A stretch of DNA of 64,000 bases from Bacteroides sedimenti (GTDB lineage: Bacteria > Bacteroidota > Bacteroidia > Bacteroidales > Bacteroidaceae). Location of the stretch: NCBI RefSeq assembly GCF_040365225.1, contig NZ_AP028055.1, positions 3,596,001-3,660,000 of the forward strand. Reading direction: 5' to 3'. The position numbers and the translations under genes were made by a program. Within the stretch, counting starts at the first letter, position 1; every line of letters starts with the position of its first letter. Below the pieces are notes generated by a model. The model made no database searches. It saw only the letters and a program-made list of their open reading frames with translations, and was not told the DNA's origin. Of this stretch, positions 1 to 8,050 are shown one piece after another.

Positions 1-655
1 AGAAAATCAGGTCGTGCGAAGCTGCAAAACGTTGTATGTGTGGCATGCGGTTTGCAACCTGACGGCAGATGGAATCATAAAACTCGAATGTCGCATCCGG
101 TGAGATATGTTCCTTGATGTATTCCACTATTTTCTGAAATTCGTCCAGCGATTTGGTTGTTTGTGAATAAAGACGGATGTTCTTGTTGAAATCAAGCTTT
201 GTCACCTCTTCCAGTTTCTCAATGACAATGGCCTCGCCAGAGGTTTGTCCTACCAATCCAAGTACTTCAGCATGACCATTTTTACCGTATATCACAATCT
301 GTCTTTCCTTGTCGGGCATTGCATACTGCTGTTTAATCCGCTGCTGCAGTTTAAGCACCACAGGGCAGGTTGCATCAATAATCTCTATATTGTTTTCTTT
401 GGCAATGGCATAAGTTTCGGGTGGTTCGCCGTGTGCCCTGAGTAACACCTTGGCATTATGCAGTTGCTTGAACTCCTCGTGATTGATAGTTATTAGTCCC
501 ATCTCTCTGAGTCGTTCCACCTCTTTGCTGTTGTGTACAATGTCTCCCAGGCAATAGAGGGTTTCCCCTTTTGCCAGTTCTTCCTCTGCTTTCTTTATGG
601 CTGTGACCACTCCGAAGCAGAATCCTGATCCTTTGTCAATCTCAACTTTAATCAT
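1..655 (-). CDS. ispH: 4-hydroxy-3-methylbut-2-enyl diphosphate reductase IspH (partial, C terminus outside window)
   Basis: IspH (LytB) is the cytosolic 4Fe-4S enzyme of the last MEP-pathway step, making IPP and DMAPP from HMBPP. Reading down from the ATG at 655, the frame stays open to base 1 (218 codons), roughly three quarters of a typical protein; the rest lies outside the window. All three cluster cysteines are visible: Cys13 in GFCFGV, Cys97 in DATCPVV and Cys197 in DSICRQVANR, with the RAHGEPP motif near residue 75. It starts one base after the cmk stop, so the two are almost certainly co-transcribed. The polyprenyl synthase at 3.3-4.3 kb would use its products. Confidence 0.95.
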   Translation of the reverse strand, partial: MIKVEIDKGSGFCFGVVTAIKKAEEELAKGETLYCLGDIVHNSKEVERLREMGLITINHEEFKQLHNAKVLLRAHGEPPETYAIAKENNIEIIDATCPVVLKLQQRIKQQYAMPDKERQIVIYGKNGHAEVLGLVGQTSGEAIVIEKLEEVTKLDFNKNIRLYSQTTKSLDEFQKIVEYIKEHISPDATFEFYDSICRQVANRMPHIQRFAASHDLIF

Positions 656-656
656 G

Positions 657-1364
657 TTAGTTTGATGTTTGGGTAGCCTTCTCAAATTGCTGGAGCAGCC
701 AATCTTTTTGTTCATCGACGGTCAGCAGACTGTTATCCAGTAAGATTGCGTCAGCTGCTCTTTTCAGAGGACTTACTTCACGATTCTGGTCCTGATAATC
801 CCTGTCTTTCACATTCTTCAGAATCTCCTCAAATTTAACTTCCATCCCTTTAGCCACCATTTCGTCGTATCGGCGAAGAGCTCTGATTTCGGGTGAGGCG
901 GTTACAAATATCTTCAATTCCGATTCAGGGAAAACGGTAGTTCCTATGTCGCGCCCGTCCATCACAATACCTTTTTCTTTCCCCATCTCCTGCTGCTGAT
1001 TAACCAATGCCTCACGTACAAAATCTATCGCGCTTACCCGGCTTACTTTTGAAGATACTTCCATGGTACGTATCTCTTCTTCCACATTCTCACCATTCAG
1101 ATAAGTCTGAGGGAGGTTTGTCTTTTCATCCAGTTTGAATGATATATGGATATCTTTGATCCGGAGTTCCAGTTCGGGAATGTTTATTTCACCATTGGTA
1201 AAGAGCCCGTTTTTAATGCAATAAAGTGTTACGGCGCGATACATGGCCCCGCTGTCGATGTAAATATAGCCAATTGCTCTGGCAAGATCTTTTGCCATAG
1301 TGCTTTTACCACAGGAAGAGAAACCGTCAATAGCTATGATTATTTTTCTTGTAGAGTTGTTCAT
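657..1364 (-). CDS. cmk: cytidylate kinase (CMP/dCMP kinase)
   Basis: Phosphorylates CMP and dCMP to the diphosphates using ATP, in the cytosol. The 235-residue length is normal for the family. The P-loop GFSSCGKST spans residues 14-22, the CMP-binding segment DSGAMYR starts at 37, MDGRDIG is at 135-141, and the basic lid RDYQDQNRE is at 188-196. It lies between porQ (22 bases upstream) and ispH (1 base downstream) on the minus strand. No promoter of the TAnnTTTG type was seen in the short gap to porQ, so it is probably read from the porQ promoter. Confidence 0.95.
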   Translation of the reverse strand: MNNSTRKIIIAIDGFSSCGKSTMAKDLARAIGYIYIDSGAMYRAVTLYCIKNGLFTNGEINIPELELRIKDIHISFKLDEKTNLPQTYLNGENVEEEIRTMEVSSKVSRVSAIDFVREALVNQQQEMGKEKGIVMDGRDIGTTVFPESELKIFVTASPEIRALRRYDEMVAKGMEVKFEEILKNVKDRDYQDQNREVSPLKRAADAILLDNSLLTVDEQKDWLLQQFEKATQTSN

Positions 1365-1386
1365 GTTTTTTTAATCTCATTAAATA

Positions 1387-2364
1387 TTATAATGTCATTG
1401 CAAAATTGAATAGCAACGAAGAGCTTGATGTGTGATATTTAGCATACGATGCTCCGATTTTTAATCGTTTAATCTGAATGCCGGCACCCAAGGCCATACC
1501 CGACCATCCGCTGCTTTCGTTCACTTTCATTTCGCTTTTCCGTTTGCAGTTATATCCCAAAGAAACGTATGTGGTTTCGGATGGAAGAAAATCTACACCG
1601 AAAATAAAGTGGTTGAATAGTGTCTTGCTGAATTTTTCTTTTTCTTCTGAACCGGATTTGGTTGGAGATGATGACCAGTCGGTTAGGTCGTGCATTGTAA
1701 CCGATAACCTGAAAGGTGCATGAGAAAGTTTTTTGCTGAACCCGGCAAGCAGATCGAATGGTAGTTTCTCTCGCTCTTCGTCAAAAGCTTTTATTTGTCC
1801 GCCTAGGTTTCTGGCTACAATCGATGCTGATAATCCAGTATTTTCATTGAAATAGTTCAATCCAAGATCAACTCCCACGGCAAACGAGGAATATTTCTCA
1901 TAAGTGGAATAAATCATCCTGCCTGTTATCCCACCACTCCAGTAGTCTGACAGGTCATATGAATAGATTCCCGAAAAGGCCATGTCCTTAGCCGAGAAGG
2001 TTCCTAGTTCAACATCTTCTTCCGTTGTCTGTTTAAAGTCTCCATAGTTCACATACTGAGCGGTCACTGCCCACACTGACCGTTCGCCTAATGCTCTTGA
2101 GAAAGCTGCACTTCCAACTCCTACACCACTTATATAACTCATGTAGTTTAAGTTCAGTGTTTTGTCCGATACGAACGAAAGTAGTGCCGGATTATGGACT
2201 GCCATGGTAATGTCATCATCATTGATAGATACATTATCACCTCCCAATGCTGCTGCATGAGATGAAAAAGGCAGCTCCAGGAACTTAAACACGCTTGTAC
2301 CACTCTGAGCATGTGCCGTTATACTCATGAGGAATGATAGCAAAATCAGAAACTGTTTTCTCAT
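1387..2364 (-). CDS. porQ: PorQ-type outer membrane protein (type IX secretion family)
   Basis: 325 residues with a signal peptide ending near residue 19 (ITAHAQ), followed by a beta-rich, UPF0164/PorV-like barrel. The N-terminal pattern ELPFSSHAAALGGDNVS and the NPALL motif near residue 58 are typical of PorQ. In Porphyromonas, PorQ is part of the T9SS attachment machinery, and the order porQ-cmk-ispH is, as I recall it, shared there. No core T9SS motor or translocon genes (porKLMN, sov) are seen here, so in this organism the role may differ. A TATATTTG box about 30 bases upstream on the minus strand supports this start. Confidence 0.8.
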   Translation of the reverse strand: MRKQFLILLSFLMSITAHAQSGTSVFKFLELPFSSHAAALGGDNVSINDDDITMAVHNPALLSFVSDKTLNLNYMSYISGVGVGSAAFSRALGERSVWAVTAQYVNYGDFKQTTEEDVELGTFSAKDMAFSGIYSYDLSDYWSGGITGRMIYSTYEKYSSFAVGVDLGLNYFNENTGLSASIVARNLGGQIKAFDEEREKLPFDLLAGFSKKLSHAPFRLSVTMHDLTDWSSSPTKSGSEEKEKFSKTLFNHFIFGVDFLPSETTYVSLGYNCKRKSEMKVNESSGWSGMALGAGIQIKRLKIGASYAKYHTSSSSLLFNFAMTL

Positions 2365-2394
2365 TGACCGTTCTAAATTTCTGCCAAATATACA

Positions 2395-2402
2395 TCATTT
2401 TT
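2395..2402 (-). promoter_or_regulatory. Bacteroidota -7 promoter box for porQ-cmk-ispH
   Basis: The minus strand reads TATATTTG, matching the Bacteroides TAnnTTTG consensus, about 31 bases before the porQ ATG. No clear -33 box was seen. Confidence 0.55.
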
Positions 2403-2570
2403 TAGAATCAGTGATTCACATCCTGATGAATCTTAAGGCAATGGATTTGTTTTGCTTTTAATAACGTGAAAAATGTCGTTTTAGGGTGTAAGAAGATTTA
2501 AATAAATGAAAAAGTAAATAGGGAACGGAAAAAGAGGTTATTACGGAAGACGAATCTTAAAAATAAATGC

Positions 2571-2578
2571 TATTTTTG
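2571..2578 (+). promoter_or_regulatory. Bacteroidota -7 promoter box for the TonB-like gene
   Basis: TATTTTTG matches TAnnTTTG and lies 32 bases before the ATG at 2611. It would drive the TonB-like, prenyl synthase and hypothetical genes, which are separated by only 20-32 bases. Confidence 0.55.
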
Positions 2579-2610
2579 CGAAACAGAGTCGCATTTATGG
2601 AGTAAGTAGT

Positions 2611-3306
2611 ATGGAAATAAGGAAAATGCCTAAATTGGATTTAGAAAGAAAGAGACCTCTTGGTTTCTTGATAGGCTTTGCTATAGCTCTGCTTCTTTTG
2701 TTGGCTGCTTTTCAACTTAGTGTTTCACAGCCTGCTTATACAAGAATGCTGGCAAGTACCGCCGGAAAAGAAGAAATGGTGCCAATTACAGTGCAGGAAG
2801 TGCCGAGAGCTCCGTTGAAGACAAAGACTGTTGAGAATGAACTTACAATACCTTCAACAGAAAATTTCGCACAGCAGGTTGAAGAAACGGAAAATGTTTC
2901 TTATTATACTGAAGAACCCAGGATGATTATTGTTACAAGTCATTATTCCATTAAACTTTCACAACCTGAAGAGCCTAAACAACAGGAAGAGATTCCGGCT
3001 AGAGTGACAGAATACCAACCGGAGTTTCCAGGAGGACAAGCAGCGCTTCTTGCTTATCTAAGAAGGAATGTGAATTATCCGGTTCTAGCTCAGGAAAGTG
3101 GCATTCAGGGAAGAGTAATTATTCAATTTGTAGTTAATCGCGATGGTACCGTTACGGAACCGGTCGTTCTGAGAAGTGTGCATCCGGTTCTTGACAGAGA
3201 AGCAGTTCGTGTGGTTTCGTCCATGCCAAGATGGCGGCCGGGAATGCAGGATGGGAAACCAATCAGAGCAACATATGCCATCCCAGTCTCATTTAAATTA
3301 AATTAA
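2611..3306 (+). CDS. TonB family protein (energy transducer-like)
   Basis: 231 residues. A single N-terminal membrane segment spans about residues 17-38, followed by a Pro/Glu-rich periplasmic linker. A TonB C-terminal domain covers about 135-231: the EYQPEFPGG entry motif, then NYPVLAQESGIQGRV, RDGTV and RWRPGMQDGKP. Such proteins connect an inner-membrane ExbB/ExbD motor to outer-membrane TonB-dependent receptors. No exbBD is adjacent; the nearest such genes are the atypical ones at 10.5-12.8 kb. A second in-frame ATG at 2626 is an alternative start. The gene is first in a likely operon with the prenyl synthase, a grouping with no obvious functional logic. Confidence 0.85.
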   Translation: MEIRKMPKLDLERKRPLGFLIGFAIALLLLLAAFQLSVSQPAYTRMLASTAGKEEMVPITVQEVPRAPLKTKTVENELTIPSTENFAQQVEETENVSYYTEEPRMIIVTSHYSIKLSQPEEPKQQEEIPARVTEYQPEFPGGQAALLAYLRRNVNYPVLAQESGIQGRVIIQFVVNRDGTVTEPVVLRSVHPVLDREAVRVVSSMPRWRPGMQDGKPIRATYAIPVSFKLN

Positions 3307-3338
3307 TCATAGGATAAGTATCCTGAAACAGATATAAA

Positions 3339-4313
3339 ATGTATACATCGACAAAAGTATTAGAGATAATCAATCAGTATATTTCAGAATTGTCTTATTC
3401 ACATGCCCCCAAAAAACTTTATGATCCGATAGAATATATTCTTTCACTTGGAGGGAAACGAATACGCCCGGTTCTGATGTTGATGGCTTACAATCTTTAT
3501 AAGGAGGATGTAACCCGAATTTTGTCTCCTGCTGCTGGTCTGGAAATTTATCATAACTTTACTTTGCTGCACGATGATTTGATGGATAAAGCAGATATGC
3601 GAAGAAACAAACCTACTGTGCATAAAATGTGGGATGATAATACGGCAATTCTTTCAGGCGATGCTATGCTGATAATGGCTTACAGGTATGTAGCCGGTTG
3701 CTCTTCCGAATATCTGGGAAAGGTGCTGGATACTTTTACCCAAGCGGCTCTTGAGGTTTGTGAAGGACAGCAGTACGATATCGATTTTGAAAGCAGAACG
3801 GATGTGAAGGAGGAGGAATATCTGGAAATGATTCGACTGAAAACTTCTGTGTTGCTGGCTGCTGCCTTGAAGATGGGAGCAGAACTGGCCGGAGCTTCTG
3901 ATGAAGATGCTGCTCACCTCTATGATTTCGGAGTCAATATTGGTATTGCATTTCAATTGAAAGACGATTTACTTGATGTATATGGTGATCCGAAAGTTTT
4001 TGGAAAGAATATTGGAGGAGACATTCTCTGTAACAAGAAGACTTTCATGTTGATAAAAGCTTTGGAAAATGCCAATTCAGAGCAAGCTGCGGAATTAAAA
4101 AGCTGGATTGATAAGGAAGTGTTTGATTCCAAAGAGAAGATTGAAGCTGTAACCGCACTATATAATCAGATTGGAGTAAAACAACTCTGTGAAGCCAAAA
4201 TGAAAGAGTACTACACCAAAGGAATTGAAAGCCTTTCTTTAGTCGGTAGGTCTGAAGAAGAGAAAAGCGGTTTGAAAGGTGTGGCTGAAAATTTAATGTA
4301 TCGGGAAATGTAA
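3339..4313 (+). CDS. polyprenyl (trans-isoprenyl) diphosphate synthase
   Basis: Condenses IPP with allylic diphosphates to give a linear all-trans prenyl diphosphate for quinones or other lipids. 324 residues, normal for the family. The first Asp-rich motif DDLMD is at 79-83 with the RRNKP motif after it; the second, DDLLD, is at 209-213; GGKRIRP is at 38-44. Phe74 lies five residues before the first motif. In characterised homologues an aromatic residue there limits the chain to about C15-C20, so the product may be short rather than the long menaquinone side chain. It follows the TonB-like gene by 32 bases. Confidence 0.9.
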   Translation: MYTSTKVLEIINQYISELSYSHAPKKLYDPIEYILSLGGKRIRPVLMLMAYNLYKEDVTRILSPAAGLEIYHNFTLLHDDLMDKADMRRNKPTVHKMWDDNTAILSGDAMLIMAYRYVAGCSSEYLGKVLDTFTQAALEVCEGQQYDIDFESRTDVKEEEYLEMIRLKTSVLLAAALKMGAELAGASDEDAAHLYDFGVNIGIAFQLKDDLLDVYGDPKVFGKNIGGDILCNKKTFMLIKALENANSEQAAELKSWIDKEVFDSKEKIEAVTALYNQIGVKQLCEAKMKEYYTKGIESLSLVGRSEEEKSGLKGVAENLMYREM

Positions 4314-4333
4314 CAAAGAAAAAACCTTAATCT

Positions 4334-5035
4334 ATGCCTTACAGAAGATTACCAAACACAGATCAGGCACGCATCAGAGCTTTAAAAAAAGCTATTGATA
4401 AAGAAGAAAGTTTGAATGCAGATAACAATTCTGTTATATCTGTTAAAACATTGAATGAGGCGCAGAATTTTCTGACTCGGTTTGAGCAGGCACATAATTA
4501 CTATGTTTATTGTTACAATAACCAGATATCATCCAGCCAGAAATACCAGCCTAGTGTAAAGACGGCAAGACTTTATGTCTCTCACTTTATTCAGGTACTA
4601 AACCTGGCTGTGACGCGTTCGGAAATCAAAGAAGAATATAAAGCCTTTTATGGTCTAGACCCGAAAGATTATGCGGTTCCCGATCTGGCAAACGAATCTT
4701 CTATTATTGAATGGGGTGAAAAGATTATAAAAGGTGAAAAGGAACGAACTCGTAAGGGAGGTGCTCCCATTTACAATCCCACCATTGCTAAAGTGACTGT
4801 TCATTATGAGATTTTTAAAGAGGGTTACGAGCAGCAGAAGCATCTACAGTGGCTCACTTCCCGCAGTTTGGGAGCATTAGCCGCGATGCGTGAAAAGGCA
4901 GACCAAATAATATTGGATATATGGAATCAGATAGAGGGATCTTTTGAAACCTTGCCACCGAATCACCGACTGAATGAGTGCCAGAACTATGGTGTGGTCT
5001 ACTATTACCGCACAGGTGAAACGAAGCCTCAATAA
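4334..5035 (+). CDS. conserved hypothetical protein, function unknown
   Basis: 233 residues with no signal peptide or membrane segment; a soluble, charged, largely helical protein by eye. I do not recognise a named domain. Features include a basic N terminus (MPYRRLPNTDQARIRALKKA), a Tyr-rich patch near residue 55 (HNYYVYCYNN) and a C-terminal NYGVVYYYRTG segment. It starts 20 bases after the prenyl synthase stop and is followed by a terminator-like hairpin, so it is the last gene of that unit. I have an impression that similar proteins recur in Bacteroides as hypotheticals, but cannot check it. Confidence 0.75.
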   Translation: MPYRRLPNTDQARIRALKKAIDKEESLNADNNSVISVKTLNEAQNFLTRFEQAHNYYVYCYNNQISSSQKYQPSVKTARLYVSHFIQVLNLAVTRSEIKEEYKAFYGLDPKDYAVPDLANESSIIEWGEKIIKGEKERTRKGGAPIYNPTIAKVTVHYEIFKEGYEQQKHLQWLTSRSLGALAAMREKADQIILDIWNQIEGSFETLPPNHRLNECQNYGVVYYYRTGETKPQ

Positions 5036-5050
5036 TTATCTGAGAATAAT

Positions 5051-5077
5051 CCTTCAGTTGGTTTACTGAGGTTTTTT
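5051..5077 (+). terminator. Rho-independent terminator after the hypothetical gene
   Basis: CCTTCAGT and ACTGAGG pair around a short loop with one bulge, followed by a T6 run, 16 bases after the stop codon at 5035. Confidence 0.65.
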
Positions 5078-5126
5078 ACATGTTTTCCAATCACCTCCCC
5101 ATAAAATGTTTTTCAAAAAGTAGCAT

Positions 5127-5219
5127 AAGTCACGCAAGTCACGCACTTTTGTTGTAACGTGCTTAATGCCAAGGTGGTACTGGTGCGTGACTTCCTGCGC
5201 GACTTCTCACAAGTCACGC
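5127..5219. repeat. palindromic unit 1a: AAGTCACGC x2 facing GCGTGACTT
   Basis: The left arm is two adjacent 9-mers AAGTCACGC at 5127-5135 and 5136-5144. The right arm is GCGTGACTT at 5185-5193 and GCGCGACTT at 5197-5205. A further AAGTCACGC is at 5211-5219. The arms are complementary and enclose a core of about 40 bases. Confidence 0.75.
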
Positions 5220-5459
5220 GACATCGGTAAGCGTCTCGGCGGTGCCATTTTGTAAAATGTAAGTGTCTCCACGATGTCGTCTTAACCAGTATACATTTTA
5301 CCTTTACTATTGTCTTTAAAATATCAATCGTAGGCTAATGATTTTGTTGGTTCATCCAACAAATGTGTAGTTCTTATCTGATATTCAAAATGTGCTTTGT
5401 CTAAAAAATAAGCTGGGAAATTCATATCTTTTTTATCGTCGCAGTTTCATCTTCCTATC

Positions 5460-5540
5460 CGGGTCTACCCGTTCCCTCCACCCGGATCTACAGATGCCTT
5501 ACACCCGGGTGTACAGGACCCGTACATCCGGGTGTACAGA
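5460..5540. repeat. four-copy 23-bp iteron-like array (CGGGTGTAC core)
   Basis: The core CGG(G/A)T(C/G)TAC begins at 5460, 5483, 5506 and 5529, an exact 23-base period. Copies 3 and 4 are identical over CCGGGTGTACAG; copies 1 and 2 carry CTAC instead of GTAC. The regular spacing, near two helical turns, looks like a protein-binding iteron array rather than coding sequence. An array of the same copy number and period, with a different sequence also containing GTAC, is at 49136-49209. Confidence 0.75.
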
Positions 5541-5733
5541 AAGAAACAAGGCGTTTGATTATGAAATCATGCCGATAAAATAGGCTTAAACCTGCATAAA
5601 AAAGGGTGGTTGTCATAATCTGATATTAAGTCTCTCTATATATCGACAAGTGATTCAAGTTTTATATATACAGATGGCTACGTTTTTATATGCGAAGCGG
5701 GAAAAAGAGTGTGGTGCCCGGGTGGGGGAGGGT

Positions 5734-5845
5734 GCGTGACTTTTTTGAAGTCACGCGCTTTTTTAGTCGAAGTCGCGCACCTGTATCACGTTGATAGACA
5801 ATAGGATGTGGCGGTTCTGCGTGACTTGCGTGACTTGCGCGACTT
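5734..5845. repeat. palindromic unit 1b: AAGTC(A/G)CGC arms facing GCGTGACTT x3
   Basis: GCGTGACTT at 5734-5742 faces AAGTCACGC at 5748-5756. AAGTCGCGC at 5770-5778 then faces three tandem 9-mers, GCGTGACTT at 5819-5827 and 5828-5836 and GCGCGACTT at 5837-5845, around a core of about 40 bases. It mirrors unit 1a. Confidence 0.75.
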
Positions 5846-5912
5846 TTAAAAATTATTTTTATGGGGAAATGAGATTTCTGTTGATATTCCCCGATTGATT
5901 AAAATGATTTAG

Positions 5913-5920
5913 TAACTTTG
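5913..5920 (+). promoter_or_regulatory. Bacteroidota -7 promoter box for tatD
   Basis: TAACTTTG matches TAnnTTTG and lies 79 bases before the tatD ATG, just outside the repeat island. Confidence 0.5.
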
Positions 5921-5999
5921 TTCCATTCAAATGAAATAACATATTTATTTGCTTCAGTGCAGCGATTTGTATATTTAACAGCTACAAAGTAACTTTTCA

Positions 6000-6773
6000 A
6001 TGAATTTTATCGATACACATTCTCATCTTTTTTCGGAAGAATTTACAGACGACCTCCCGCAGGTGATTGAGCGGGCAAAGGCGGCAGGAATTAGTCGCAT
6101 CTATATGCCCAATATTGATTGTTCTACCATTAAACCATTACTTGATACAGTGTCACGTTTTCCCGGTTATTGCTTCCCGATGCTTGGGCTTCATCCCACA
6201 TCGGTGAATGAGAATTTCAGGGATGAACTGTCTGTGATGAGGAAAATGTTGGAAGAACCCAACTCTTTTGTTGCTATCGGAGAAGTAGGAATGGACCTCT
6301 ATTGGGATAAAACATTTCTGCAAGAGCAGTTGGAGGCATTTGATACGCAAATTCAGTGGGCGGCGGAATATCAGTTGCCGTTGGTGATTCACAGCCGCGA
6401 TTCCTTTGATGAGGTGCTTCAGGTGATGAAGCAAAACCAGGATAGGGTACTGAAAGGTATTTTCCACAGCTTTACAGGTACCTTGGATGAGGCTGAACAG
6501 TTGCTGCAGTTTGATGGCTTTTGTCTTGGTATTAATGGGGTGGTGACCTTTAAAAAGTCAACTCTTCCCGAAGTGCTGAAACGTATTCCATTAGAACGAA
6601 TTGTGCTCGAGACCGACTCCCCGTACCTTACGCCGGCTCCCAACCGAGGCAAGAGAAACGAAAGTGCCAATCTGAAGGATACCCTCTTGAAGCTGGCGGA
6701 AATTTACCAGTGCACCCCGGATGAAGTGGCTGAAATAACCACCAGGAATGCGCTTAAGATATTTATTTCATAA
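6000..6773 (+). CDS. TatD family metal-dependent hydrolase (deoxyribonuclease-like)
   Basis: 257 residues, the usual TatD length, with a TIM-barrel fold and a two-metal site. Visible ligands are DTHSHLF at residues 5-11 (His7, His9), the Glu in IGEVGMDLYWD near 94, the His in VIHSRDSF near 130, the His in GIFHSFTG near 153 and the Asp in LETDSPYLTP near 203. Family members act as 3'-5' exonucleases on DNA or RNA, but the substrate here cannot be told from sequence. It appears to be a single gene, followed 62 bases later by tRNA-Ser with its own promoter. Confidence 0.9.
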   Translation: MNFIDTHSHLFSEEFTDDLPQVIERAKAAGISRIYMPNIDCSTIKPLLDTVSRFPGYCFPMLGLHPTSVNENFRDELSVMRKMLEEPNSFVAIGEVGMDLYWDKTFLQEQLEAFDTQIQWAAEYQLPLVIHSRDSFDEVLQVMKQNQDRVLKGIFHSFTGTLDEAEQLLQFDGFCLGINGVVTFKKSTLPEVLKRIPLERIVLETDSPYLTPAPNRGKRNESANLKDTLLKLAEIYQCTPDEVAEITTRNALKIFIS

Positions 6774-6813
6774 CTTTTTTCAGGCCGGATTAGGAAGGAA
6801 AATAAAAAAAGTC

Positions 6814-6821
6814 TATCTTTG
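6814..6821 (+). promoter_or_regulatory. Bacteroidota -7 promoter box for tRNA-Ser
   Basis: TATCTTTG matches the consensus and lies 14 bases before the mature tRNA 5' end. Confidence 0.65.
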
Positions 6822-6835
6822 CACAACCAATAAAA

Positions 6836-6923
6836 GGAGAGGTGCTCGAGTGGTTGAAGAGGCACGCCTGGAAAGCGTGTAAACCCCTAAAGGGTTTCAC
6901 GAGTTCGAATCTCGTTCTCTCCG
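6836..6923 (+). tRNA. tRNA-Ser (anticodon GGA)
   Basis: 88 bases. The acceptor stem GGAGAGG pairs with TCTCTCC, ending in a G-T pair, with G73 as discriminator. The anticodon stem-loop is CACGC-CTGGAAA-GCGTG with anticodon GGA. There is a long variable arm (AACCCCTAAAGGGTTT), as expected for tRNA-Ser, and the T-loop is TTCGAAT. The genomic sequence continues GCA, so CCA is not fully encoded and would be added after transcription. It reads UCC and UCU codons. Confidence 0.95.
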
Positions 6924-6926
6924 CAT

Positions 6927-6965
6927 AAAAAAGACAGTTTCAAGGATTTGAATCTGTCTTTTTTT
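6927..6965 (+). terminator. terminator after tRNA-Ser
   Basis: AAAAAAGACAG pairs with CTGTCTTTTTT around a loop of about 16 bases, followed by a T run, directly after the tRNA. Part of this sequence recurs at 8051-8077. Confidence 0.75.
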
Positions 6966-7460
6966 ATGTTCTTTTTTGGAGACTGGTTTGCGTGAAATTA
7001 TTAGTAACCAGTCAATTTTATGTTGCTGTTGATATCTTCATTTTTCATATTAAATCAGTTTATATTAGCTGCAATTTAAGAAAAAGAACCTGATAATGAA
7101 CTTGAAAAATATCATATCTTAGCGTCTATTTTATGATCATCCATCAAGAAATATTCAGCTTGGCCAAGATGATAAAACTTTAACTCAAAGAATCTGAAAA
7201 TCAACAAAGATTATGGGGATAAACTCGTTATATTACTTATCCATATGCTATAAGATTTACTACATTTTTGCTGATTAAGGAGTGGCTTGATTTTTCTTAT
7301 TTTTTTCTTTTTTAAACAAATACTTTTCTCTATTTTTGTATCTATTTCAAAATCGGTAATACTTTTTTAGAAAAAAACGAAGCGTTTAATATATTATCTT
7401 CGTTTAGAAAATTGCTAAACTTTAGAATATTCTACAGAAAACCTTTTAAAAACTGAAAAT
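6966..7460. other. AT-rich non-coding stretch after tRNA-Ser
   Basis: No open frame that looks coding. It holds a perfect 8-bp inverted repeat (GACTGGTT at 6981 and AACCAGTC at 7006) and a TATTTTTG promoter-like box at 7331-7338, about 120 bases before the tiny ORF at 7461. Base composition is more AT-rich than the flanking housekeeping genes. Confidence 0.4.
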
Positions 7461-7565
7461 ATGATACAATATTATTTGCAAATAATTATTGAATTTACTA
7501 TAATAATCTCAATCCCAGTTCTAATAATTTATGGAATAGTAAAGTTGTTTAAACGTAATAAATAA
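7461..7565 (+). CDS. 34-residue putative small membrane protein
   Basis: The ATG at 7461 opens a 34-codon frame. A hydrophobic stretch spans about residues 7-28 (IIIEFTIIISIPVLIIYGIV) and is followed by a basic tail, KLFKRNK, which fits one transmembrane helix with the C terminus inside. It sits in the AT-rich insert beside tRNA-Ser, upstream of another small membrane protein. I do not recognise a family. In AT-rich DNA such a frame can arise by chance; the clean topology favours a real gene, but only moderately. Confidence 0.35.
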   Translation: MIQYYLQIIIEFTIIISIPVLIIYGIVKLFKRNK

Positions 7566-7664
7566 TATATAATAATTCACATATAAGAATGTTATTCTTA
7601 TTAAAATAATACTTGCTGAAGTTGTTTTTCTTGATCTATTAATACATACACACACATTTATATT

Positions 7665-8012
7665 ATGCCAAAAATTGCATGGATTATCATTGGAATTATA
7701 GTTTATTTTTTAATTGGATGGATTGCTAAAGATATCACATTTTCAATGATTGGAATTGATAATGAAACCACATTAGGGGAACTTACTCTATATGAAATGA
7801 TTACTTATTCAGCCGTAGCTGGGGGCTACATCGCTGTAATGAGTTTTATTCAGGGAGATAATGAAGGTAGTTCTGTTGTGCCAATATTAGTCTTAGCAGC
7901 TAGTTGTTATGTAATCTACAAACTACCTATTTCAATTGGAGCTATTATCTTATACAATATAATCAACATTGGATGCATAATATGGAGTGCCTGTAAGCTA
8001 AAAGATTATTAG
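7665..8012 (+). CDS. small multi-pass membrane protein, unknown function
   Basis: 115 residues with about four hydrophobic helices (roughly 4-22, 44-62, 69-86 and 88-108), separated by short acidic loops such as DNETTLGELT and QGDNEGS. No recognised domain. It lies between tRNA-Ser and a partial repeat of the tRNA 3' end with its terminator, so it may be cargo of a small insertion at the tRNA. It is AT-rich compared with tatD and has no close neighbours on the same strand except the 34-residue ORF upstream. Confidence 0.6.
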   Translation: MPKIAWIIIGIIVYFLIGWIAKDITFSMIGIDNETTLGELTLYEMITYSAVAGGYIAVMSFIQGDNEGSSVVPILVLAASCYVIYKLPISIGAIILYNIINIGCIIWSACKLKDY

Positions 8013-8050
8013 TTAACCATATTGATAATCATAGAAAGATTATATAGACC

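Larger units (their letters stand above)
5095..5870. other. gene-free repeat island 1 (inverted 9-bp repeats around an iteron-like array)
   Basis: About 775 bases without a credible gene between a terminator and the tatD promoter. The outer edges are imperfect inverted repeats: CCCCATAAAATGTTTTTC on the left (5097-5114) against TTATTTTTATGGGG on the right (5853-5866). Just inside are two palindromic units made of 9-bp repeats of AAGTCACGC and its complement GCGTGACTT. In the middle lies a four-copy 23-bp iteron-like array. The outer inverted repeats suggest a discrete, possibly mobile, element of which only the DNA sites are present. Island 2 near 48.6-50.0 kb is built the same way. Confidence 0.6.

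Noticed and set aside
5460..5540. Possible CRISPR array (regular repeats)
   Set aside because: Only four short cores with a 23-base period and no unique spacers of 30 or more bases; no cas genes.
5392..5583. 63-codon open frame across island 1
   Set aside because: It is built largely of the 23-bp repeats, has no plausible start context and resembles no protein.
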